Source of the DNA: CAWCPR01 sp963797475
Lineage (GTDB): Bacteria > Chloroflexota > Anaerolineae > Anaerolineales > UBA4823
NCBI GenBank assembly: GCA_963797475.1
Contig: CAWCPR010000020.1
Coordinates: 62,001-126,000 of the forward strand
Length of the DNA stretch: 64,000 nucleotides
Direction of reading: 5' to 3'
A model generated the notes under the pieces. It saw nothing but the letters and a program-made list of their open reading frames with translations, did not search any database and was not told the DNA's origin. The position numbers were made by a program, and so were the translations under genes. Below are positions 43,816-52,160 of this stretch, piece after piece. How positions within the stretch are numbered: position 1 is the stretch's first letter; the number at the start of each line of letters is the position of its first letter.

Positions 43816-45750
43816 GTGATTAATCCAGATAAAATTCGGGAAACCCTGAACCAAATTCTACCAACGGTGCAGAAACCTGGGCGTTATACGGGCGGCGAAC
43901 TCAACCAGGTGGTCAAGGAATGGGAAAACGTTAATACCCGAGTCGCTTTAATCTTTCCGGATATCTACGATATTGGCATGTCGAATCTTGGGTGGGCGAT
44001 CTTGTACGACGACTTAAATCAGCGGTCTGACGTTCTCGCGGAACGCGCCTTCAGTCCCTGGTCGGATATGGAGTCAGCCTTACGCACTGCCGAGGTGCCG
44101 CTTTATTCTCTAGAGACAAAGCATTCACTGGCCGATTTTGACATCCTCGGTTTTTCGTTACCCTATGAAACCTTATTCACAAACACACTAAATGTTCTGG
44201 ACCTCGCCAGAATCCCCTTGTTTAGTGCCGAACGAGAATCGAACCATCCCCTGGTCATTGCCGGCGGACACGCCACGTATAATCCAGAGCCGATGCACGC
44301 TTTTATTGACGCGTTTGTAATTGGGGAGGGTGAAGAAGTTATCCAGGAGATCGTGGATACTTATCAATCCTGGCGCCAGTCTGGAAGATCTCGCATTGAG
44401 CTTTTGCTCAGCCTGTCCCGTTTGTGGGGAGTGTATGTGCCCAGCTTGTATGAAGCCCAATACTACCCGGATGGCACGCTATCCCAAATGGAAAAGCTTT
44501 ATGAACAGGCGCCGCTGCCCGTGCTCAAACGCATCCTCCCCAAATTACCGCCTCCCCTGACTCGCTTCATTGTCCCTTATATTGACACCATTCACAACCG
44601 TATCCCGATCGAGATTATGCGCGGCTGTACGCGCGGCTGCCGGTTTTGCCAGGCAGGAATGATCACCCGCCCTGTCCGCGAGCGTCCTGTGGAGGAAATC
44701 GTCCAGGCGATAGAGCAGGCAATAGCCTGTACAGGTTTCGAAGAGGTCGGTTTGCTTTCCCTTTCATCATCGGATTACACGCACATCCTGGAGCTCGTGA
44801 AGACGGTCAGCGAGCGTTTCGGTGATCGTCACCTCGCCATTTCACTGCCTTCGTTGAGGATCGAAACCTTTTCTGTCGACCTGATGGACGCTTTGAAAGA
44901 TACTCGCCGCAGCGGGTTCACTCTGGCGCCTGAGGCCGCCACCGAGCGTATGAGAGAGATCATTAACAAACCGGTGAGCACGAAACAACTGCTCGAAACT
45001 GCCCGGGAGATCTACAGCCGTGGTTGGACGACCATTAAGCTTTACTTCATGATCGGCCATCCATCCGAGACAATTGACGACGTCCAGGCAATAGCAGATT
45101 TATGCAAAGCAGTATTGGCGGAAGGGCGTAGGATTATCGGAAAGCGCGCTCAGGTAAATGCCGGGGTGAGTACTTTTGTACCCAAACCACACACCCCATT
45201 CCAATGGGTACCCTGCGACACCGTCGAACAAATCGAGAGTAAGCAAGCCCTGTTAAAGCGCCAACTGCGTGGTCAGGGATTAAAACTTAACTGGAATTCG
45301 CATGAGGAAACGATGCTGGAAGCCTGGCTCGCGCGCGGCGACCGCCGCATGGCTGAGGTGATCTACCAGGCATGGAAAAATGGGGCAAAATTCGATGCCT
45401 GGAAGGAACATTTTCGATTTGATTCGTGGATGCAGGCTTTCGATAGGGTAGGGTTGGATCCAGAATTTTATACCCACCGTGAACGACCTCTGGATGAGGT
45501 CTTCCCATGGGAACATATCAATACTTCGGTCCGCAAGAAATTCCTGACGGAAGATTATCTTTGGAGCTTGCAAGGAAAAACTCGGGTGGACTGCAGAGAG
45601 CGCTGTTTTGCTTGTGGTATTTTGCCTACTTTCGCTGATTTACGCCGCCAAAACCCGGGAGATATTTGGGAGTGCCCGGAAGTGAAATCCAAGAGGATAC
45701 CAGTGGAATCCATCCGGATAAAAGCCGGACAAATTCCAGTAGGAGACTGA
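43816..45750 (+). CDS. TIGR03960-family radical SAM protein
   Basis: This 644-residue B12-binding-type radical SAM protein matches the TIGR03960 family. The N-terminal half (about 30-235) is a cobalamin-binding-like region. The radical SAM core holds RGCTRGCRFCQAGMITRPVR (about 272-291), whose CxxxCxxC binds the 4Fe-4S cluster. A C-terminal extension ends with CRERCFACG, a second Cys cluster. The product is unknown; the family is usually paired with a TIGR03936/DUF2344 protein, as here. The start is GTG with AAAGGAA upstream. The substrate might be RNA or a cofactor, but I have no evidence. Confidence 0.9.
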   Translation: MINPDKIRETLNQILPTVQKPGRYTGGELNQVVKEWENVNTRVALIFPDIYDIGMSNLGWAILYDDLNQRSDVLAERAFSPWSDMESALRTAEVPLYSLETKHSLADFDILGFSLPYETLFTNTLNVLDLARIPLFSAERESNHPLVIAGGHATYNPEPMHAFIDAFVIGEGEEVIQEIVDTYQSWRQSGRSRIELLLSLSRLWGVYVPSLYEAQYYPDGTLSQMEKLYEQAPLPVLKRILPKLPPPLTRFIVPYIDTIHNRIPIEIMRGCTRGCRFCQAGMITRPVRERPVEEIVQAIEQAIACTGFEEVGLLSLSSSDYTHILELVKTVSERFGDRHLAISLPSLRIETFSVDLMDALKDTRRSGFTLAPEAATERMREIINKPVSTKQLLETAREIYSRGWTTIKLYFMIGHPSETIDDVQAIADLCKAVLAEGRRIIGKRAQVNAGVSTFVPKPHTPFQWVPCDTVEQIESKQALLKRQLRGQGLKLNWNSHEETMLEAWLARGDRRMAEVIYQAWKNGAKFDAWKEHFRFDSWMQAFDRVGLDPEFYTHRERPLDEVFPWEHINTSVRKKFLTEDYLWSLQGKTRVDCRERCFACGILPTFADLRRQNPGDIWECPEVKSKRIPVESIRIKAGQIPVGD

Positions 45751-45798
45751 GTAACGATTAAATCTCCCAACAATTCTTCCGAGCCGCCTGCGCCAGCA

Positions 45799-46446
45799 AT
45801 GCGAATACGCATCACGTTCGCTAAGACGGATGCTATGCGTTTTACCAGCCACTTAGATTTGCACCGTACATGGGAACGAACATTGCGACGCGCCAACCTT
45901 CCTCTGGCTTACAGCCATGGTTTCAACCCACATCCCAAGATTAACCTGGCCTGTGCGCTGCCATTGGGCTTTACCAGCACCCAGGAGATCGCTGATGTTT
46001 GGCTGGAAAAAATTCTAACCATCACCGAGATTTACTCTGCGTTGGAATCTGCTGTACCTCCTGGCGTATTGGTTACAAATATCGAAACCGTAGACGATCG
46101 CGAGCCTGCGCTGCAAACGATCGTAAAGGCATCCGAATACCGGATCACTTTTTTAAAACATCAGCCGGATATGGCCGAACGGGTAAGCTCTTTGTTGGCA
46201 CAAAAAAACCTTCCGCGCCGATGGCGCAATAAACCCTACGATCTTCGTCCGCTGATTCTAGACCTTCGAGTTTTACTTGTAGACGAGCTTGGCCGTGAGC
46301 GTGTCTTAGCTTTACTAAGCGCCCAAGAAGGAGCCACAGGGCGGCCAGAGGAAGTAATTATGGAATTGGGTGGGACTCCAGAAAATACGCTCGTTCACCG
46401 CGAGCGACTGGTTTTCGAGGAGAGCGTAAACGCTTGGGCTGAATAA
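45799..46446 (+). CDS. TIGR03936 (DUF2344) radical-SAM-associated protein
   Basis: The 215-residue protein has the DUF2344 hallmark MRFTSHLDLHRTWERTLRRA and SHGFNPHPKINLACALPLG. It is the usual companion of TIGR03960 radical SAM proteins and is sometimes fused to them. It starts 48 bases after the radical SAM stop. The ATG has no strong ribosome site, so coupling or a different start is possible. In many bacteria this pair precedes the RNase G and rplU genes; here a PrsW-like gene follows instead. Confidence 0.88.
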   Translation: MRIRITFAKTDAMRFTSHLDLHRTWERTLRRANLPLAYSHGFNPHPKINLACALPLGFTSTQEIADVWLEKILTITEIYSALESAVPPGVLVTNIETVDDREPALQTIVKASEYRITFLKHQPDMAERVSSLLAQKNLPRRWRNKPYDLRPLILDLRVLLVDELGRERVLALLSAQEGATGRPEEVIMELGGTPENTLVHRERLVFEESVNAWAE

Positions 46447-46563
46447 ACACCGTGCACTGCCGATCCCGAACATTCAATCATACGCAAAGGGTTGGGCTGG
46501 TTGCCGCCGGCCGAAAGCCAGTGGTAAATGAAAATAAATTCATCGAAGTAGGAGAACATACAG

Positions 46564-47548
46564 ATGGGCATATTGTTATCCCTGTTCTTCGGAATCGTGC
46601 CCATGTTATTTTTCGCCTGGTTTGTTTACTGGCTGGATCGTTACGAAAAAGAGCCCTCCGTCTTACTTGGCGTGGTTTTTGTTTGGGGCGCAATTATCGC
46701 TGCCGGGGCGGCATTTCTGACCAACACAGTTTTAAGTGTCGGGATTTATCTTTTTACACATTCTGAGATAGCGACGGATATTACAACCGGCTCGCTGATC
46801 GCGCCTGTAGTCGAGGAAAGCCTGAAAGGGCTGGCTGTACTTCTCATTTTCCTGGTATACAGGCATGAATTCGATACCATTCTGGATGGGATCGTATATG
46901 CCGCTATCGTTGCGCTCGGATTTGCAGCTACAGAAAATGCCCTGTATATCTATCAATATGGTTATGCAGAAAATGGTTTAAGCGGTGTTTTAGCGATGAC
47001 CTTTGTTAGGGTTGTCCTGGTTGGCTGGCAGCATCCTTTCTATACGTCTTTTATCGGTATTGGTCTGGCAGTCAATCGATTGAACAAAAACCCACTGATA
47101 AAATTAATTGCCCCAATTGGTGGTTGGTTGGCGGCGGTTTTCACCCACTCTTTGCATAACACACTCGCCAGCCTGACTTCCGGAGTACAAGGATTGGTTT
47201 TTGGGACAATATTCGATTGGACAGGCTGGTTTGTCATGTTTCTTTTCATCTTATGGGTGACAGGCAGAGAACGAGGCTGGATCCGCAGCCAATTGCAAGA
47301 GGAGGTTTCAAACGGTCTGATCACCCCCGAACAATACCAAATCGCTTGTTCTGCCTGGGCGCAGAACGAGCGTTCGCTTTCATGCCATCGTTACCGGCCG
47401 CTACAGGAGTACGAGGCGTTTTTACCAGACCTGTGCTGAACTGGCATTTAAGAAAAAGCAGCTCGCCTCGCTTGGCGAAGAAGGTGAAAACAGCCAGATC
47501 ATTCAACGCCTGCGCCAGGAGCTCAGGCAATTATCTTCCCAGGTATAA
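46564..47548 (+). CDS. PrsW-family intramembrane protease (one-base frameshift near the C-terminus)
   Basis: The polytopic protein (about eight helices) has PrsW/glutamic-protease motifs: VVEESLKGL with the Glu-Glu pair, DTILDGIVYAAIVALGFAAT followed by ENAL, WQHPFYT and FTHSLHNTL. Such proteases clip membrane-bound regulators such as anti-sigma factors. As written it ends at 47439 after 291 residues. Removing one T from the T5 run 47419-47423 continues it to a TAA at 47546-47548, adding a helical tail with FYQTCAELAFKKKQLASLGE, about 327 residues in all. AGGAG lies 9 bases before the ATG. No anti-sigma target is adjacent. Confidence 0.85.
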
Positions 47549-47574
47549 TTTTCAAAAATAGTGTTGGGCGCTTT

Positions 47575-47597
47575 GCCCCTGGCCTTCGGCCAGGGGC
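47575..47597. terminator. GC-rich hairpin after the PrsW gene
   Basis: A perfect 10-base-pair stem (47575-47584 with 47588-47597, loop TTC) lies 27 bases after the repaired PrsW stop. It has no T run on the plus strand, so termination is uncertain. A strong AGGGAGG for the next gene lies 23 bases further on. Confidence 0.45.
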
Positions 47598-47634
47598 GGA
47601 TTAATAGAGATTCATCATATAAGGGAGGTCAAAT

Positions 47635-48999
47635 ATGGCAATCGCAAGTATAAATCCAGCTACCGGCGAGATGCTCAAGCAATTTGAGCCATATAGCGAC
47701 CGTCAAATCGAGGACAAACTTGACCTGGCGATCAATACTTTCTCGACGTACCGGCACATGCCTTTCCAGAATCGGGCTGAACGGATGATGAAGGCCGCCG
47801 AAATTCTGGAAAGTGAAAAACAGCAGCTCGGGCGGTTGATGACGCTCGAGATGGGCAAACCAATCGGAGCCGCAGTTGCTGAGGCTCAAAAATGCGCCTG
47901 GGTATGTCGTTACTACGCCGAAAATGCTGAGAAATTTCTCTCGGATGAGGTGATCCCTACTAACGCTACAAAAAGCTTTATCCATTACCAGCCCCTCGGC
48001 CCGGTCCTGGCGATCATGCCTTGGAACTTCCCGTTTTGGCAGGTTTTTCGCTTCGCTGCCCCTGCCCTCATGGCTGGAAATGTCGGTCTGCTAAAACACG
48101 CTTCAAACGTCCCCCAATGTGCTCTCGCAATTGAAGACATTTTCTTTCGCGCTGGATTTCCGGCAGGTGCCTTTCAGACTTTGCTCATTGGCTCCAGCCG
48201 GGTCGCCAGCTTGCTGGAAGACCGGCGCATTATGGCGGCCACACTTACGGGCAGCGAGCCTGCCGGCAGCCAGGTGGCTATGAAAGCTGGTGAACAGATC
48301 AAGAAAACAGTGCTCGAACTAGGCGGCAGTGATCCTTTCATCGTGATGCCAAGCGCTGACCTGGACGAAGCCGTATCAACTGCGGTGAAAGCACGCGTTA
48401 TCAACAACGGTCAATCCTGCATCGCTGCTAAACAATTCATCATCCACGAACTCATTGGCAATGAGTTCGAAGATCGTTTTGTCCAAAGCATGCAGGCATT
48501 GAAAGTGGGAGATCCTCTCGATGAAAATGTAGATATTGGTCCATTGGCGACTGCAGACATCCTCAATGATCTCGACCAGCAAGTGCGCGCCTCCGTTTCT
48601 AAAGGCGCCTGCGTATTAACGGGGGGCCAACCTTTGGGCGGCCGCGGAAACTACTATCTCCCCACCGTAATCAGCGAAATCCCCAAAGATTCACCGGCCT
48701 ATTTCGAAGAGTTATTCGGTCCGGTGGCTATTCTCTTTCGCGTCCCAGATATAGACGCTGCCATTAAAATCGCTAATGACACCTCATTTGGCCTGGGTGC
48801 GAGCGCCTGGACGAAGGATGAAAGTGAAATAGGGCGGTTTATCGATGAGATCCAGGCCGGCTCTGTTTTTATTAATGGTATGGTTGCATCAGATCCGCGC
48901 TTACCTTTTGGAGGCGTGAAGACCTCCGGTTACGGTCGCGAGCTGAGCGCCTTTGGCATTCGTGAATTTGTAAACATCAAGACCGTTTGGATTAAATAA
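47635..48999 (+). CDS. gabD: NAD(P)-dependent aldehyde dehydrogenase, succinate-semialdehyde type
   Basis: The 454-residue enzyme oxidises an aldehyde to its acid. It starts with SINPATGE, typical of the succinate-semialdehyde dehydrogenase group (GabD/Sad-like). Catalytic features are the oxyanion Asn in MPWNFPFW, Glu228 in LELGGSDPF, Cys262 in NNGQSCIAAKQF and PFGGVKTSGYGRE near the end. The Rossmann part has TGSEPAGSQVA. Length is normal for the short Sad-like members. The start has GGGAGG 8 bases upstream. It appears to be a single gene. The natural substrate is not certain. Confidence 0.88.
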   Translation: MAIASINPATGEMLKQFEPYSDRQIEDKLDLAINTFSTYRHMPFQNRAERMMKAAEILESEKQQLGRLMTLEMGKPIGAAVAEAQKCAWVCRYYAENAEKFLSDEVIPTNATKSFIHYQPLGPVLAIMPWNFPFWQVFRFAAPALMAGNVGLLKHASNVPQCALAIEDIFFRAGFPAGAFQTLLIGSSRVASLLEDRRIMAATLTGSEPAGSQVAMKAGEQIKKTVLELGGSDPFIVMPSADLDEAVSTAVKARVINNGQSCIAAKQFIIHELIGNEFEDRFVQSMQALKVGDPLDENVDIGPLATADILNDLDQQVRASVSKGACVLTGGQPLGGRGNYYLPTVISEIPKDSPAYFEELFGPVAILFRVPDIDAAIKIANDTSFGLGASAWTKDESEIGRFIDEIQAGSVFINGMVASDPRLPFGGVKTSGYGRELSAFGIREFVNIKTVWIK

Positions 49000-49081
49000 A
49001 GGCAGTGCTTCGCAAATCTGTGCGCTCGTGGTAAAATCTGGCCGCGGCACAGGCAATGTGAATAAGCCGTTCACGGAAAAG

Positions 49082-49153
49082 GCCCCCATAGCTCAGTGGA
49101 TAGAGCGCTGCCCTCCGGAGGCAGAAGCCCGCGTTCGAGTCGCGGTGGGGGTA
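49082..49153 (+). tRNA. tRNA-Arg (anticodon CCG)
   Basis: A complete cloverleaf is visible: 7-base-pair acceptor (49082-49088 with 49146-49152, G-U at the end), D arm with AGTGGATA, anticodon stem 49108-49112/49120-49124 with loop CTCCGGA (anticodon CCG at 49115-49117), a 4-base variable loop and a 5-base-pair T arm with TTCGAGT. Discriminator A at 49153. CCA is not encoded. It lies 6 bases from the stop of the convergent protease gene. Confidence 0.95.
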
Positions 49154-49159
49154 TATGAA

Positions 49160-50344
49160 CTAACCAGAGATCGCATCCGAATGGAGCTGCAGCCAACGAA
49201 CGATATCCTGTTGGCGCAGCATTCCCAACAAATGCCCATCCTCTACTACCGGTAACTGGCGGACATCACGGCTGCTGAGTTTGTTTAGCGCCTCACTAAC
49301 ATCTTCGCGCGGTGTGACCACGTCAAGTTTTTCTACTGGGGTCATAATCTCACGAACTAAAGTGCCATCCCACCTGGTGCGCGGCACTTTTCGCACGTCT
49401 TCCAAAGTCACCAGTCCAACTAGTCGTTCCCCCTCCAGTACCGGGAAAGAGCGCTCGTTGGTCCCCATGATGCAGTCATCAACCAGTTGGCTCACACTCA
49501 GGCTAGGAGAAGCGCTTGGAGCATTCTTGCGCATAATCCGCTCAACCTGAACGCCCTCCAAAACATCCTCAATGACGACCTGCCGGTAGCTTTGTGAGGC
49601 GGCGTTATTCAAGAACCACCCGATAAACGCCAACCAAAGCCCGCTTACCAGCCCGGTTCCAAAAAACGGAATTTGCAGACCGAATGCCATAGCAATCCCG
49701 GCGACGATAAACAACCAGGCTATTCCCTGCCCGATCCAGGTTGCCCAACGTGTAGCCTGCCTTAGATTCCCTGATGCGGCCCACAAGATCGATCGCAACA
49801 CACGGCCGCCATCCAATGGAAAGCCAGGAATCAAGTTGAAGAATCCGAGGATAAGATTGATTGGCCCCAACCAAAGAAACAGAGTAGAAAGCGGGCCAAG
49901 CCTGGAAAGCAATAGCTGGGGTCTGAAATCGTTAAAGCTCAAACTACCTGCGCTGAGAATGCCCAGAACCAGAAATCCAACTCCTAAAGCCAGGCTGGTT
50001 AACGGGCCAACGATCGAAACCAGGAATTCCATCCCAGGCGATTCAGGTTCTTTCTCAATATTGGACACACCACCGAAGATAAACAGGGTAATACGCCTTA
50101 CCGGCAATCCGCGCACCTTGGCTACAATAGAATGGGCGAGCTCGTGCGCCAAAACCGAGCCAAAGAAAAGGAATGAGGCAATCAAGGACATTGCCAGGTT
50201 GAGGAAAGGACTCCAATCCGGGTGTAATCCGGGGAAAACACTGCCAGCAAGGTTCCAGGTGACCAGGAGAAAGATAAATATCCAGCTCCAATCGACATAA
50301 ATATTAATACCGAAGATCCGGCCTACATGAATGCCGCTGCGCAT
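49160..50344 (-). CDS. Site-2-protease-family membrane metalloprotease with CBS pair
   Basis: The 394-residue M50-family protein cleaves substrates within the membrane. The zinc site HELAH lies at 67-71, and the third ligand Asp178 is in IPGFPLDGGRVLR. About six helices occupy residues 15-240. Two CBS domains follow (about 265-390, IMRKNAPS and VREIMTPVEKLDVV), which may sense adenine nucleotides. A strong AGGAGGT lies before the ATG. It is a single gene facing the tRNA. Substrates are unknown; S2P enzymes often release membrane-bound regulators. Confidence 0.92.
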   Translation of the reverse strand: MRSGIHVGRIFGINIYVDWSWIFIFLLVTWNLAGSVFPGLHPDWSPFLNLAMSLIASFLFFGSVLAHELAHSIVAKVRGLPVRRITLFIFGGVSNIEKEPESPGMEFLVSIVGPLTSLALGVGFLVLGILSAGSLSFNDFRPQLLLSRLGPLSTLFLWLGPINLILGFFNLIPGFPLDGGRVLRSILWAASGNLRQATRWATWIGQGIAWLFIVAGIAMAFGLQIPFFGTGLVSGLWLAFIGWFLNNAASQSYRQVVIEDVLEGVQVERIMRKNAPSASPSLSVSQLVDDCIMGTNERSFPVLEGERLVGLVTLEDVRKVPRTRWDGTLVREIMTPVEKLDVVTPREDVSEALNKLSSRDVRQLPVVEDGHLLGMLRQQDIVRWLQLHSDAISG

Positions 50345-50681
50345 AATTACCTCCTTTCTCCCGACCTTATTAATGCGCGTGTGAGTTCTTATGAATACTC
50401 CACTATCCCGATTTTAACTATACATCCAAAAAACTCCTGGCGCAATTAGGAATTAACCTTTAAAGTCGTAAGGGAAAACCCTAATTACCGGATCAAGAAC
50501 GCCGTTGTATCGTATTGTTGTTATAACAGATCGATATGACGGCAACGTTAAATTTGAGGAAAGTGAAATTGAACGCCTCAATTGGATGTTATACTCTGAC
50601 AATTTCCACGGGAACAATCTGTGCGAAACCAGCGTCTAGAACTAATATCACTACGGAGATAGCTATAATACAAAATTAGCT
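50345..50681. other. Divergent intergenic region with -10 box for the 50682 gene
   Basis: This 337-base AT-rich region holds TATAAT at 50664-50669, 12 bases before the ATG at 50682, which suggests a leader of only about 6 bases. No good -35 is visible and there is no Shine-Dalgarno. A small AGGG-AAAA-CCCT stem lies near 50470. Nothing else is recognised. Confidence 0.45.
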
Positions 50682-52160
50682 ATGGAAAACAATTATTTGG
50701 CTGAAACGAAACCATCCCGGCCCCAGTCGGAAACGACTCAGCCCATCAGGGTTAAACCTCCTTCCGGGGCTTCGAAGAAATTCAACCTGAGGCACTTTCT
50801 CTGGTTGCTGGTCATCCTCTTCATTCTCGGAATTGCCACTGTTGTTGGAGCAATGAGCGGCTACAATTCTGGAATCCGTACGCTTGAAACGCTAGAAGTG
50901 AACCAGAGTATCCTCAGCTTGCGAGAACAATTCCAAATGGGTGTCCAAGACCTGGAAGAAGGCAGATACGAAGTCGCCCGGCAGCGTTTCGAATTCGTTT
51001 TAAACCAAGAACCCAACTATCCAGGAGCAGCCGAAAAACTGGCACAGGCAATAGCTATCCTTTATGCTACGGCAACTCCGACTCCGCCTCTTCCTACCAA
51101 CACCCCTACCCCCACGCGAGATTTACGCCCAATGGAGGATCTGTTCGATCAAGCACAAAACCAACTTGCCAGCGAGGATTGGGATGGCGTGATTGACAGC
51201 CTGACTGCACTTCGAGGAGAGGACCCAACTTACCAGGTGACGCAGGTCGACCGAATGCTTTTTGTGGCGCTGCGAAATCGCGGCGTGGATAACATTCTAA
51301 AAAATAACAACCTGGAAGGCGGCAGCTATGATCTGGCGCTCGCGGAACGCTTCGGTCCCCTGGATGTTCAGGCCAATCAGGCTCGCAATCTTGCGCGTCT
51401 TTACATGTACGGCTCCAGTTTTTGGGAAGCTTATCCGGAACAGGCAGTATATTATTTCGGCCAGGTGGCATCTGCGGCGCCATATCTGCGGGATGCCTCC
51501 GGCTGGACGGCAATTGAGCGCTACCGAGCAGCGTTAATCCAATATGGCGACCAGTTTTACCAGAATGAAGATTGGTGTAATGCCCAGGATCAATACGAGC
51601 TGGCTGCTAATATTCGGAGTGACAACTCCTTGCAGACGGCGATCCAGGAGGCAGCCTTGAAGTGCTCGCCCCCAACAAACACACCTCTACCTCCGACAAT
51701 CACTTCAACTGCCACAATTACTACAACTCAAGGCAGCACGCCTACACCAACTTTCCCTTTTATCCCCAGCGCTACGCCAACACCACCTGTTCTTACGACC
51801 AACACGCCAGTTCCTACAACCGCGCTTCCAACGGCTCAAGGACCAACGCCAACCAGCGAGGCTACCAGTACGCCAACCCCGGAGTCAACACCGACGGAGA
51901 CAATCCTTCCACCCACAGAGCCGCCCCCTCAAGAGACCTCCACACCGACTCCAACTGAGGCCATCCCGCCTCCGCCTACGGACACCCTTGAGGCGCCTAC
52001 CAGCACACCGACCCTTGAACCGCCAACTCTCGAGCCGGCCCCCACCAAGATAATCCCCACTCCAAACCCGACGGAGACCTCTGGGATGCTTTTGCCGGCA
52101 TTCTCACCCATCTCCATCTTGGCAGCCATGGAACACTATCTGGCTTCTACTATATTTTGA
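50682..52160 (+). CDS. Membrane-anchored TPR protein with Thr/Pro-rich tail
   Basis: This 492-residue protein has a cytoplasmic N-terminus (about 1-35) and one membrane helix (about 38-60). The outer part has TPR-like helices (MGVQDLEEGRYEVARQRFEF and others), interrupted at about 127-145 by a short Thr/Pro stretch. The last 140 or so residues (about 327-470) are nearly pure Thr, Pro, Ser and Glu and end in a weakly hydrophobic segment (about 472-492). The tail could span the wall or be O-glycosylated. It overlaps the LCP gene by four bases (TTGA), so the two probably work together in the envelope. Function unknown. Confidence 0.8.
   Translation: MENNYLAETKPSRPQSETTQPIRVKPPSGASKKFNLRHFLWLLVILFILGIATVVGAMSGYNSGIRTLETLEVNQSILSLREQFQMGVQDLEEGRYEVARQRFEFVLNQEPNYPGAAEKLAQAIAILYATATPTPPLPTNTPTPTRDLRPMEDLFDQAQNQLASEDWDGVIDSLTALRGEDPTYQVTQVDRMLFVALRNRGVDNILKNNNLEGGSYDLALAERFGPLDVQANQARNLARLYMYGSSFWEAYPEQAVYYFGQVASAAPYLRDASGWTAIERYRAALIQYGDQFYQNEDWCNAQDQYELAANIRSDNSLQTAIQEAALKCSPPTNTPLPPTITSTATITTTQGSTPTPTFPFIPSATPTPPVLTTNTPVPTTALPTAQGPTPTSEATSTPTPESTPTETILPPTEPPPQETSTPTPTEAIPPPPTDTLEAPTSTPTLEPPTLEPAPTKIIPTPNPTETSGMLLPAFSPISILAAMEHYLASTIF

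Noticed and set aside
47575..47597. Confident intrinsic terminator after PrsW
   Set aside because: The stem is strong but no T run follows; kept only as a low-confidence hairpin.
49082..49153. tRNA-Arg as an integration site of a mobile island
   Set aside because: No integrase, no direct repeat of the tRNA 3' end nearby, and ordinary genes on both sides.
51679..52095. Tandem DNA repeat in the Thr/Pro-rich tail
   Set aside because: The bias is at protein level; codons vary and no exact DNA unit repeats.
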